A stretch of 64,000 nucleotides of DNA from Rotaria socialis (lineage: Eukaryota > Rotifera > Eurotatoria > Philodinida > Philodinidae), in assembly GCA_905331475.1 (NCBI GenBank), contig CAJNYU010001258.1:7343-71342 (forward strand). Direction: 5' to 3'. Below are positions 12,301-23,733 of the stretch, piece after piece. Under the pieces are notes generated by a model. That model did no database searches, was not told where the DNA came from, and saw only the letters and a program-made list of their open reading frames with translations. Made by a program: the position numbers and the translations under genes. The number at the start of each line of letters is the position of its first letter. Within the stretch, counting starts at the first letter, position 1.

Positions 12301-15300
12301 CTACAGCATCATCATGATGCGTATAATGATCAACATTTACAGGATGATGGTTTTTCGAATTTTGAATTCAATGATAATACTGATCATACCAAATTTGATG
12401 ATGATAATAATGATAATAATAATGATATACAAACAAATCATCATCATGAATTAGCTAAAGCACATGAAAAGAATTATGAAGTATTTTAAAATTATACACA
12501 GCTATTTTAGTTTGCTATTTTCAAAACTAATTATTTTTTGTTTTTTTAGCAAATATGGGCCATGACCGAGAAGCAATCTAATGAACAATCTCAAAAGGTG
12601 TATGAATTTGAAATACTTAAACAACGTTATGAATCATTAGAAAAATCTCTAGCAAATGCTGAAAAAGAAAAAGAATATTTTCAAGTTTGTTTTTATGTCT
12701 TATCACTTAATTGAAATTATCAAAAGTTTTATTCTTTTTTTTTCTAGAAAAATTATGAACAAACTAAAAAAGATTTTGAACATATTGAAGAAAAATATTT
12801 AAAAGCTAAAAAATTAATCAAAGAATTACAAGATCGGTATGTAGAAAAGAGGGTTTTTTCTTTGAACGAATCACCTTTTGTGTACATTTTCTTTTAACTT
12901 TTGAATAAAAGAATCAAATTTTATGTACGTAAATTAGGTGAAGGTGAAAATCAGAAAATCATATATGTTTGTACTGCTTATTTTTTGCGTTTTTTGTTCA
13001 GTGAATAAGAAGAATTTTGGGGCTATACAAAAGAACTATGTTCTGATGTTCATGTAGAAGAAATCATTCATTCCTCATTCACTGTCTTTATTTTAGTGAA
13101 ATTGAATCACGAGAGCAACAATCTCAACAATTGGAAAAAAATGAACAACAACAAAAACGAATTTTAGAATTAATTAAAAAAGTTTGTATTGCTTATTGTT
13201 CTTCGTATTTAGTTATAATAAGAGATTGTTTTTTGTTCTAGATTGAAGAACTTGAAAAAACGATGACTAATTCAGTATCAAATTCTGAACAAGTCATAGA
13301 AAATTCTTCACTTCTAACACGTAGTACCAAATTACCAAGTACAAGTTCTGAATGTGTTGTATTACGTCCACCAGATATACCTGAACGTATACCGATTCGA
13401 TCGCGTACAAGTTCTGGTCAACACGTTCTTTCTCCTGAGCGTCCACCAAGTCGAAATACACCTGCAACGTCATCAATACGATTACCAGCAACATCATTTG
13501 AAAAAATCTCAAACACGACTACTATTAATATCAATAACAGAATGACTAATCAATCTGATTTTGAAGTTGATCGTAGTCCACTACTCAATCATAGTATACA
13601 AATGGATAAAAGTCACATCGCTAAAGCACGCCCAAGAAATTTACCATCAAAACGTTTATCAAATCCATTACTCGATGAAGGTTCTAATCGTGATGATAAT
13701 GATACAGATAATAAAAATTTAATTTCAAAAGTTCCATCGATCGAGCAAACAATAATAAGTATGATCGACTTTTTCTATTCTATTAAAGCGAATGAGGCTT
13801 GTAGAAGACATTCATTGAATTATATTACAGTGAGCGAGCTTATGGATTTATTCAAGTCTCTATCGAATTAAGAAGCGTAAGAATAATGAGTTATTGACGT
13901 TTTAACGAAAGAATCCTTTGAATTACTCTCTCCTTCTTTTTGTATTTCATAGTTTGATCATAGGTAGGAGTTACATTATAGTGAGAAACCTTTGAAAAGG
14001 TCGTTTTCTTGGGTTTTCATGGAATATCACGATTTCGTTGAATTTCCAGTATTTTTAGTGTATTTAATATGTGAAGAAACTTTCAACTCAAATTAATAAT
14101 TGTCTTTCATTTTGAATGTTACATAATTTAACAGAAAACTATCGATTTGAATTGAAATATTCACGATATCATAAAAGTCGTGATATTCATCATTGTGAGG
14201 ATAACCTCAAGTGAAAATTCCTTTTTTATATTTTTGAGCCATATAGTGTAATAAGATGAAAAGAATGATCTAAGATTAATAACGCTTTTAAGATTTTTCC
14301 TCTAAAATATGTCTCCTTTATAAATAAAATATGAGCTCAAAAAGAAAGTATCAGTAGGAGGAGCAATCGTCGTTTCACAAGTAGATTTTTCTCACATTCT
14401 TTTGATGCGGAGATGATACGCGTGCATTCATTTATTCATATAAGAGACGTTGGCATATCCAGTGTGATAGAAATAATTATTCTCTAACAAATTTCACAAA
14501 AAATTATGCTTAACACTGAACTTTTTATATATCTGCAAGCAACACCGATCAGGATATTTATTAATTGAAGCAAAACTTAATGGAAACTTTTTCTTTGTCT
14601 TAAGACAATTGAATATAGATTCATTTAAGATAGAATTTTTATAGTATTCAGATAATAGACTGCCAAATTGTGTAGTTCTGTCAGTGAACACAAAAAGTGT
14701 TTAAATTAGTAGTTTTATAAAATTCTTGAAAATATATGCAATTAATTGTTTCCACGATATTTATGCAATGTTTAGACTTGATCCAAAAAAATTAAAAAGT
14801 TTGTTTTCACCCCTATCAAATACGCATTAACATTCATTGTCATGTTTGAAAAGGGAACCGAGTTATCATAATCTCTTGTAGATCTCCATTAGATTAGTGA
14901 CATTGACCAGATGCGAAAAACATACTAAATCTAGTAATTCAGATATCTATACTAATGAACTAGTTTGTTTTTAGATTACAATTACTTTTGATGTGTTTTT
15001 CGTCAGTGTTTAATTATTAAGATTATTTGTTTTTAATAAAAAATGAAACAAATGAGAACATGACGACAAATTTTCAAAAACATAATTTTAGTCTTTGAAT
15101 ACATAATTTCACGTCTCGTCTATTTTAATTTTGAATCAACGAAATAAAAAATCAAATTAACAAGCATGATGACATAGATAGTAGATTGTATTATTGTCTC
15201 GAAGTCTCAGCTGTACTGATAGATTTACATAAATATCAATCATAATTTTAATCTTAACACTAAAATATGGGTAGCTAAGTATAAAAATAAATAACGATAC

Positions 15301-15990
15301 TAGATTCTCAATTAGTTTCAATCATAAAGTTTTACGTCAGGTGATGTTCAACTCTCGTTAGCCGTCTATATTTGTAGGACTCTGGACGGAGCAGAAGATT
15401 GAACAAAAAAGGTTTCCTTTTGGATTCACATAAACTATGCTATGATCGATATTAATTTATTCTAAATTTAGAACCTTCAACAAATAACAAAAATAATAAC
15501 ACTGATGCTGATGAGGTAAAACTAAAAAGTGAAGCAAAGGAATATATGAATATTTTATTTATTGTTTTCATTTTAAAGTTCGTTGAAGTAAAAGATTGGA
15601 CATCGGATCAGTGTATTCAATGGTTGACTGCTCACGAAATGACATCCTTCATTCCAATATTTCTCAGTCGTAATATTGATGGAGAAAAACTTTTATTACT
15701 TGATAGTACAAAAATGAAGGTAGGAAAATAAATAATCGTCTCCATGATTTTGATTTACACTATTGACTTGTTGACAGGCAATGGGTATAAAATCAAGTAA
15801 AGATCGTGATCATTTGAAAGCAAAATTGAAAGAGCTTAAACATGCTGATCTCGATCGAATTCGTGAACGACTTTTAGCTCAACAAACAACATCCTTTCAG
15901 CATTCAGTTCATAGCGGAAATCGATTACGTTCATCGAGTATGACGAAATTAAAAGAACGAAGATTATTTGGTGGTAGCGGTGGCAAATAG
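9398..15990 (+). CDS. PPP1R9A: Neurabin/spinophilin-like PP1-targeting scaffold, 14 exons
   Basis: Actin-binding scaffold that holds protein phosphatase 1 at the cortex and at synapse-like sites. Exons: 9398-10793, 10851-11002, 11055-11187, 11250-11271, 11322-11420, 12030-12134, 12198-12480, 12550-12684, 12748-12836, 13097-13181, 13242-13758, 15472-15515, 15579-15719, 15778-15990. All phases close, giving about 1137 aa (human neurabin-1 is 1098). The long N-terminal exon is low-complexity (Asn, Gln, Ser, Thr) but keeps two short segments like the neurabin actin-binding region (SRLRSVFNQ and [15 protein letters not shown]). The PP1 motif RVKF is at 507-510, followed by the neurabin signature RRNDD and [10 protein letters not shown]. 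The PDZ domain is at about 553-640 ([14 protein letters not shown]), coiled coil at about 730-860 and SAM at about 1021-1095. The 11th exon can also read through its donor to a stop at 13869-13871, which would drop the SAM domain. Confidence 0.95.
11855..11950. mobile_element. Degraded MITE in a neurabin intron, same family as 33767-33900
   Basis: It begins TAGTGGCGTAATCAG and ends with CTGGTTATGCCAA, imperfect inverted ends of about 14 bp. Next to the left end is AAAAATTGTAGGGGG. The same words in the same order occur, in reverse complement, at the right end of the element at 33767-33900. No clear target duplication is visible, so this copy is probably old. It lies in the 609 bp intron 11421-12029, which is much longer than its neighbours. 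Confidence 0.6.
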
Positions 15991-16661
15991 AAAAGAAAAT
16001 GTAACGAACTTGTATATTTTTCTTTTCTACTGTGAATGAATAATGATCTTCTACTGACAGTTGTGATTATCCGTCCTTTGTTGCTTCTGTGAACAGTAAA
16101 ATATTCTCATTGCTTGATTGAATGCTGCTGGTCAGCATTACAACATTCCTTATTTCGAAATATAATATACAATGAAAAAACATGTACATATAGCGATTAG
16201 ACAATTTGGTTTGTTTGTGAATTTGACTTTATTTCTTTCTTTTCTCATATCAAGTTTTGTGATGCTAATTTTTGAAAACTAGGACGAAGATGTATCTCAT
16301 TTATGTGCTCTTCTTGTACAGCTTTGTTTCTTTTTTTTTTCTTTGTTTCGATTTACTTATTCGAACGATAATCTGATTTCAAATTTTGTTTTTGCCGGCA
16401 ATTATCGCTACTATTACTTATTATTATTATTATTATTAATTACTACTGCTGTTTGTTGTTAGACGTGTGGTTAAATTTTCGTTTTCTTCCCTTTTGTTAT
16501 TATTCTCTATTATATGAAGTTGAAAAAGAGAGTTTATGTAATAAAATGATTTTGTAATAATGAATCATCAAGTAGGAAAAATGAAAAAAGATGACGTGGC
16601 AAGTTTGACGGTGATGTTTTTCTCAACGCTCCGTTTCTTTCGTCAGTTTTATTAGTTCAAA
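15991..16661. other. Intergenic between neurabin and the BET1-like gene
   Basis: This holds the neurabin 3' untranslated region and the promoter of the next gene. It contains a (TTA)n tract at about 16416-16438 and an AATAAAAT word near 16538. No further coding signal is seen. Confidence 0.5.
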
Positions 16662-17031
16662 ATGGTCGATGTATTATTTCCGAATATGTATTCAAGAGAT
16701 ACAAATGATTTGTATCTCAAACATCGAACTGAACAACTTGATTCAAAAGTTGCAGAACTTAAAGAGATAGTAGTGAAAATTAGTGATGAAATAACATGTC
16801 AAAATACTGATTTACCGGTTTGCATAGAAGCATATACTTCTCATTGATATAGTGATATAGTTTCTTTTGATTTAGGAATATCAAAAAATGTTTGATTATA
16901 TCATTGGTCAAATCGGGCAAGCACGTCGTCATATAACACAACAACCTGAACGTTATACTTGGAAACTCTATTTATATTTGATATTTTTTTCTCTATTTTC
17001 TTTCTTTATAATTTATTTGCTTGTCAAATAA
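16662..17031 (+). CDS. BET1/BET1L-like Qc-SNARE, tail-anchored
   Basis: Small SNARE for ER-Golgi or intra-Golgi vesicle fusion. Two exons, 16662-16817 and 16876-17031, both in phase 0, encode 103 aa (human BET1 is 118 and BET1L 111). A heptad-repeat SNARE segment covers about 20-80. It contains the BET1-type zero-layer stretch I-x-x-E-x-x-x-Q-N (EITCQNTD), with Gln as in Q-SNAREs. The end is a hydrophobic anchor of about 17 residues (LIFFSLFSFFIIYLLVK), like BET1's tail. BET1 and BET1L are too similar at this length to choose between. The stop lies 62 bp from the stop of the convergent CAP gene, so the two 3' ends probably overlap as transcripts. Confidence 0.82.
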
Positions 17032-17093
17032 TTCTCACAATGAATAATATCATATACAAAATTTTGAAAAAAAAAGAATATGAGTTACAGTTT

Positions 17094-18059
17094 TCAGTGT
17101 GGAGAAAACACATTTCTGTCGAAATCATCAACATAATTTCCTGGCGGATAATACATAGCTACAGCGAAAATCATTGATGCACCCTGTGCTCGTGCAAAGC
17201 CGACTTCTTGTGAACCTTTCCATACAACTTGTGTAAAATGGCCAGTTCCTGGTTGATACGAAGGATTACGATAATCATATTTAGTGCATTCATTATACCA
17301 TGCTTCTGTCATTTCTTTACCTAAATAGAAAAATTCAAATGAGACAAATAATATAGGCAAATAAAACCTGTGATTGGCCATGATTGGCAACGAAGATTTT
17401 CACCAACATTCACATTTCGATATTTTGTTTTACTATGAACAAGTGCTCCCGTGGATGCTAAATGATCAGCTAAAATAAAAGTTTCAATCTATGGCAGATT
17501 AGAAAAAGAAAAAGAAAAAGATTTTTATCAATTTAAATACCCCATGTTTGAGCTAACTTCAATAAATCATCATTTAAACGTAAAGGTTCCACACCATGAC
17601 GTAGTCTTAGACTATTATGAATTTCCAATGCATCTTGCAAAAATTCTTTGTTATTTTGACCTACAGTTGAATCGTGAGGTGTAGCTGTTGCCGAGGATGT
17701 CGAAGAAGATGACGTGGATTTTGGTGATCGTTTTCCTCGATTAATACGTTGATCTAATTGAGAAAAATTTGATGGATTGGTCAATGAACGAAATCCAAAT
17801 CCATCTAAATCAGGTACATTATCTTGGTTGGATCGTAAATCTCGCATAAGCTAGTATTATAAAATATGAAGAAAAAAAACAAAGATTACTATAATTACAT
17901 GTTACTATATAATAAACTCACCTTAACAGCATCATCATCATACACATCAATCGTTTCAGTATGTGTCTTTCCATCAGGACCTGTTACAGTTCTCGTTGCC
18001 TTGTAATGAGCACGACCGGTTGTACTGTGTGTTGAAGATGTGCTACTGGAATGACTCAT
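17094..18059 (-). CDS. GLIPR2: CAP-domain protein, GAPR-1/GLIPR2-like, with N-terminal extension
   Basis: A CAP (SCP/TAPS) superfamily protein. The mammalian relative GAPR-1 is a cytosolic protein attached to Golgi membranes. Exons on the minus strand: 18059-17922, 17850-17541, 17469-17368, 17320-17094, with closing phases and 258 aa. The CAP domain fills about 114-258. All four residues of the CAP cavity are visible: His in LVHSKT, Glu in GENL, Glu in WYNEC and His in GTGHFTQVVW. The CAP2-like segment is YYPPGNY. There is no signal peptide, which favours GAPR-1 over secreted CRISP types. Residues 1-113 are an extra Ser/Thr-rich tail including a DGKTHTET segment; GAPR-1 itself has only 154 aa. 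Confidence 0.9.
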
Positions 18060-19305
18060 TGTTTCGTTTTGAATTATTATCTAAAATGATTGATATTTAT
18101 TTTTCTGTGTATCTATTTATTCTACTTCAAGAGAGTGTGACAGCTGTATGCAAAAGACGTTTCTTATCTATTCTGAATGATAATGAGTACGATAGAGTTT
18201 TTTTCTTACGCACCATACTTTTACAGAATAAAATTATAACAAAATCAAACAATGAATAAGCAGCATGTTTTATAGCTCTGAATTTTATGAGATTGACAAT
18301 GAGTAAACTTGCAAAAAAAGAACAAATATTTCGTATCACATAATCATGAAATTTATGCCGAAAAAAACTCACTACTTACTTTTTTGTAATGGTAATTTTG
18401 TTTGCTCGATTCTCTTTTATTACTATAATTTAATAATTGTGTTTGTGCAGCAAATACGTTTTCGTTTGTTGTTGTTTTTTTTTCGAGAAAGAACTGAAAA
18501 AAGACAAAATCTGTTTTTAAATATAGAATAATAAAAATGGGTGCCATATCCGAACTTTATTGTGTTATATTTACTAGAAACTAAGGCTATGGAGTTCTTT
18601 TACAGGAATCTACGTAATGCATTGAAAGTTGAATAAACTACTATATACTGTAAAAGCAGCACAACATAATAAAAGCTACGAAAGTATTTATTACACTTTT
18701 CGTATTCAGAAATTATTTTATAGTGATGAAGAAAATAACTACTCACTGCTTCTACTATTTGTTTTACTAAACAATTGAAAATGTTATGAATTCCATGCGG
18801 AGCGCACTACTCATGCAGCCGTCAGAGAATTTGTTTACCCCTTATTTCAAGTTTGATATAAGCATTTCAATTTTCTAATTTTTTGCAAGGATAGTTTCGA
18901 TCGTAGAAAGTTAGAGAACAATTGTTCAAACACGAAGATACAATTTTATGATTGAATAAATGCCATTTGTTTTGCTTTGATTTTCAATGCAATGTTCCAT
19001 CATGTAATCGAACATTATTCAAAAACACAGCTTTTTGTGGAAATTGATTTTATTTCCTTTTTGAGATAATTCAGACACAGAAGCCAGGCAAAAATAATCG
19101 CCACTATCTTTGATTGTATCGAAGACCACTTTCGTTAGAATAAAATTCTTGATCAATCAACTGTAGATAAGAGAGAGAGAGAGAGAGAACTGAGTAACCG
19201 ATATGAAATACTTGTGTGAAAAAATGAAAATGTCAGTTAATAGAATTTTCTTGAAATTAAGTTTCATAAGAACAAAATGTTTACTTAAATTTTATTGATT
19301 ACAAA
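18060..19305. other. Intergenic upstream of the CAP gene
   Basis: AT-rich, with a (GA)n tract at about 19170-19188. No gene recognised. The first few hundred bases probably hold the CAP gene promoter and a 5' untranslated exon. Confidence 0.45.
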
Positions 19306-20320
19306 TAGGGGTGGCACTCTATGTTTATTTTACTTTGAAAAAGTAAAGTCATATATTCAGGGGAAGCTCATAATTCATTTCTTAGCTTACGATCAACAAT
19401 TGATAATATTTGGCGATATGACTAATCATTCAAAATCTTTTCTTCATTAATAGCGAAGTATAGAACATACATAAAGCTGAATACAATAAAATGGTGCATA
19501 TATATTGATATTTCAGCATCAAATGGCTTTTCACAGATTACGAATCTTCACATTTAATCTGCACTCAAATGATTGCTCAAACAGAAGTAGCTGAATAAAT
19601 GTTGACATCTTCAGAAAAGAAAATCTCGAGCTTCTTTGTCAAAAACATTGAAATATTAAGTAAAAGAGGATAAACGAAAGAAGAAATGATATTTCATTTT
19701 ACTTTACCAATACAAGTCACAGTAAAAGAAAGTAGATATAGCTGCACCAACACGTACATCACAAAGTAGAAAATTTTGAAAATTATTTGATTAACCTGTA
19801 ATTTATAATCAGCTACAATATTAGTATTGATATTTAAATTATGCCTTTTTCATTTTTGGCATTATTTTCTGAAGTAAAAATAAGTTATTTCATGCAAGAC
19901 ATCGAATTTTATTATCTCTTGTATATGAATCTTTTTAACATGTTTCGAGTGAATAGGCTGAATTGATTATGGTAACATTTTAGAACTATTTAGAACACAA
20001 TAGATATCTTTTACGATTTTATTTCTCAGTCTTACTTCGTTGTCATCGACTTCACGCATATTATGGATTTAAATTCTATACCTCATTCTCTTGCTCGTCC
20101 AACGTTCACATTATTTGGCAGACACTTTGTATTTTTGGGTAGAATGACACAAACGTGATTAGAGCTCGACCAGTGATAAAGCCGATGACTCAGAGATTAT
20201 ACAAAAAGAAAGACAACTCTTTGAGTAAAAAAATGGTAAGAAAAAACTCTGTGTTATCAGCTTTGTTTATGGATAAAAATAAGAAGACTTTCTGAAAGAA
20301 AAGGTCATTATACCCACTTT

Positions 20321-20660
20321 GTAGAATGACAATTTGAAAATTGAATGCTTTATAACTCTTCAATGACGCATTCGATTCAACTTAAATTTTTATTCAAGAT
20401 ATGAAGTGATAAGGTCTATCAGAGATAAAAATTTTCAGCTCTGAATCATCTTCCATTCAGGAGAAATTTATATTATACTGTAAAAAGCATGTAGAATCAC
20501 AATTTTTTTGCTCTATAACTCGCCAACGATTCATGTGATTCAGCTTAAATTTTTACTCGAGATATCAAGTGGTAAGGTCTATCAGTGATAAAACTTTCAG
20601 CTCTGAATCATCTTCCATTCAGAAGAAATTTACAGTATACTAGAAAATATAGAATGACTT
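20321..20660. repeat. Two tandem copies of a 170 bp unit
   Basis: Copy 1 starts at 20321 with GTAGAATGACAATTT and copy 2 at 20491 with GTAGAATCACAATTT. Both contain GGTCTATCAG, AGCTCTGAATCATCTTCC and a TATACT word at corresponding offsets. A partial third start may follow near 20672 (GTAGAATTGCAA). The copies differ at perhaps one site in six, so the duplication is not recent. Confidence 0.75.
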
Positions 20661-21663
20661 CTTAGAGAAGTATGTAGAATTGCAACTTTTCGCAAATATT
20701 TTCAGTACAAGTCATTCAAAAATCTTTTTTTTCGACGTAGTTACGTGGGAAGCGATCATAGAGTATCATTTGGGAAAAAAATTATTAACTCAAAAGCGAA
20801 ATTGTTCACGATGTGGACAGTTTTTCCGAAAAATTTATTCAGTACAAACATAAAAAAGCGCACTATTCTTTAGCTTCCATTTTTATTCAAAAAATCGTAC
20901 CTAGCACGAATTAGGACATGAGCCTAGATAGAAACCTCGACATGGTTCTCCAGAAAAATGAAAATTTGTTTTCGAAATTGCCATACTCCTCTCCAATGTT
21001 TCAGGTGGATAAAAAACAAATTTCATTTTTCGTGACAACTGCATCGACCATTCCATTTATGATCATGTACTGATTTCTGCTATATATAAATGTTGAACTT
21101 TCAAAGTGTGGTTGTTTTGGCATGGAATCGCCCACAAGTAGAAAAAGTCACACATTTATAAAAGGGGCATATCTCCGTTAATAATCGATGAAGTGTTGGG
21201 AAATTTTTTGTGTACTACTGGCATCGAGTGTAATAAAATGCACTACTCAAAAATTGTATTGGTTCACTTTCATCTGTTCGCATGAACTGTACCAAAAAGT
21301 TGCAATTCACTCATATGCTTTATTTCTATAGTTAACCAGTTCTTTATTATTATGTTGAGTATACGAGTACTAGTGTCAGTCTTAGGGTGTTACATCAGTA
21401 AACCTATTCATATGTTAAAGTAAATACACAAGGAGATTTAAGAACTTCTTGATGTATAGTTATTTAGTGTACACTGATCGAGCTTTCCAGATAGTTCTCT
21501 TTTAAAAATTATAGAAAATCTCATGCCTATGATATTACCTTAATATTTTATACTTAAGAAGGTCACAATGAAAATGTACAGTGAGTTTCATTAATGCTCA
21601 CTTTCCACCACCACAATTCAGCCTCATTCAAAAATACCGATAAAACATATTCTCACTAACATA

Positions 21664-22369
21664 TAAAGTGGTGGCAAACAGTTTAAGAACAACGTATCTT
21701 TGATTTTTTTTTCTATAACGCGAAGCATCTAGCTCAAATTAAAATAGCAATTTGATTAGCTAATGAGGTGCTCTATCAAATGCATCATATACCAAGATTT
21801 CATAGATGAGCTATGATGACCAGGTTTCTATAAAGTCGGAAATGCTAATTTTCAAGTCTCAGAAAACTTTGTTGGACGCATTTTTTTTAACAGTGCCATC
21901 TTAAAGAGCACAGAATGCTGATCAAAATGAACGGTCGCCGCGTTTTCTACGACCTTCTCTTGAAAAGTTACAAGTATCACGAAAACCGAGAAAAGACAGT
22001 TTTTCGGCTATTTTTAGTGGTTTTCTGATAAATTTTACTGTTTTTTCTCTTTTACGATGCTTGTAACTTTTCAATGGAAGGTCGTAGAAAACACGGCGAC
22101 CGTTCATTTTGATCAGCATTCTGTGCTCTTTAAGATGACACTGTTAAAAAAATGCGTCCAACAAAGTTTTCTGAGACTTGAAAATTGGCATGTCCGGCTT
22201 TATAGAAACCTGGTCATCATAGTTCATCTATGAAATCTTGGTATATGATGCATTTGATAGAGCACCTCATTAGCTAATCAAATTGCTATTTTAATTTGAG
22301 CTAGATGCTTCGCGTTATAGAAAAAAAAATCAAAGATACGTTGTTCTTAAACTGTTTGCCACCACTTTA
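21664..22369. mobile_element. Tc1/mariner-type foldback hairpin element
   Basis: A nearly perfect palindrome of 706 bp, with arms of about 330 bp around a short centre near 21995-22040. The outer ends read TA-AAGTGGTGGCAAACAG and its complement, so the element sits between TA dinucleotides. This matches the TA target of the IS630-Tc1-mariner superfamily, and AGTGGTGGCAAA resembles Tc1-like termini. The arms differ at scattered positions. No transposase is encoded. It lies inside the hAT-like element 19306-22623. Confidence 0.82.
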
Positions 22370-22623
22370 GAACCTAGATAGACTTCGAGTTTATATTCAT
22401 GCAAACTATCTATTTTCCAAATTTGTCAATTTTTATTCTCAAATTAACAATAAAAACAAGATTTTAAGTATCGATTTATTTTTTGCGAAGTTATCGATGC
22501 GCTAACGACGAGATAAAAATCAAAAATTAATTTCAAATTTTCACTACTTTACTTTACTTTACTATTCGGGTAAAGTAGATCCACTTTACTCGGTGAAGTA
22601 AAGATAAAGTAGTGCCACCTCTA

Positions 22624-23733
22624 ATTACAACCAGATAATTGATTGAAAGACCAAATACTACTGAAGAGAAGTTCTACGTTAATGAATCCTACAAAAACGT
22701 TATTCGTCTTCTTTGAGATATTGATATTTTTTATGATGAAACTAGATTATGTTCTATTCAATGATCAGAAAATTTTTACCAACATTTTCATTCAACTTTG
22801 ATAATTATTTTGTTTGTATAAAACAAAATCGAATAATCGTTTGCAACAAGGAACGATTCTTTTTATTAACCTGAAAAAATGACTTTCATCGGAATTTTGA
22901 TTTTCTACATGAAAGTTCTATAAGTTTGATATGAAAACTCGAGTGAGACTTTAATAAGTTAAGGTCTAGAGTGATTCTTGTCAATGAATTGAAGTGAAAT
23001 TTATTTTCAACACTAAACATTACATTGGTAATATAAAGTAAGAAAATTTTGTATCACAAAATTGACGATCATGTCTATAAAATTAAATAGTAAATATCAA
23101 ATCAAAGCTACATGCTTAAAGTAAAAACAGTTTTGTAGCATACATGAAATAAAGTATGTTTGTCAGTAAAGCATTGAATCGTTAGAATTTCAAACGCATT
23201 CATTCTATCTTACATATTCAATAGATTATGATTGAAATCAAAGACTCTTTCTTGACATACGATTTTTCTTAGTTACAGAATGTTTTTAAAAGCATGTAAA
23301 AATAAAAATTATCTATGTATGACGATAGATCGGCTTTTTTTCCTTCATTGTTTGTTGTATGTGTTAACAAATCATAGACAAGACAAGACAAGACAAGAAG
23401 ACACAAAAAAAAACAGAACAAAAAAGAGACATACATTTACATAATAATGTTGATTTTTTTTCATTTAGAGAAAGAAGAAAGATAAAGTTTACTCGTACAC
23501 GCACGATTTCTTGTTTAGCTGCAATAAGTCTTGATTTGTACATAAGATAACAGAAACATACGAAAATCTAAGTCTCTTTTCTTTCTTGTTTTTCAGTAAA
23601 TAGAACAAAATGTGTAAGAATCTACACAGACACGCACATACACACCGAGAACAAAAGAAAAATGTCGGAGAGAAAACAAAAACAGCAGCAAATAGACTAA
23701 GCGAAACAAAGATACAATAGAAAAACAAATTAT
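22624..23733. other. Intergenic, no gene recognised
   Basis: It starts with the 8-bp duplication of the hAT-like element. Low-complexity sequence lies near the RBM25 3' end, including a (GACAA)n tract at about 23377-23400. The part closest to 23733 is probably the RBM25 3' untranslated region. Confidence 0.45.

Larger units (their letters stand above)
19306..22623. mobile_element. Large non-autonomous hAT-like DNA transposon
   Basis: The ends are inverted repeats TAGGGGTGGCACT (left) and AGTGCCACCTCTA (right), 12 of 13 matching. They are flanked by near-identical 8-bp target duplications, ATTACAAA at 19298-19305 and ATTACAAC at 22624-22631. An 8-bp duplication with TAG-type ends is typical of hAT elements. 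Just inside both ends are copies of a short word, AAAGT or ACTTT: a few on the left (about 19330-19350) and a dense cluster on the right (about 22545-22610). No transposase frame is recognisable. The element contains a tandem repeat and a separate hairpin transposon, so it has been a landing site for later insertions. Confidence 0.72.

Noticed and set aside
20321-20660. CRISPR-like array
   Set aside because: Only two long direct copies without spacers, inside a eukaryotic transposon.
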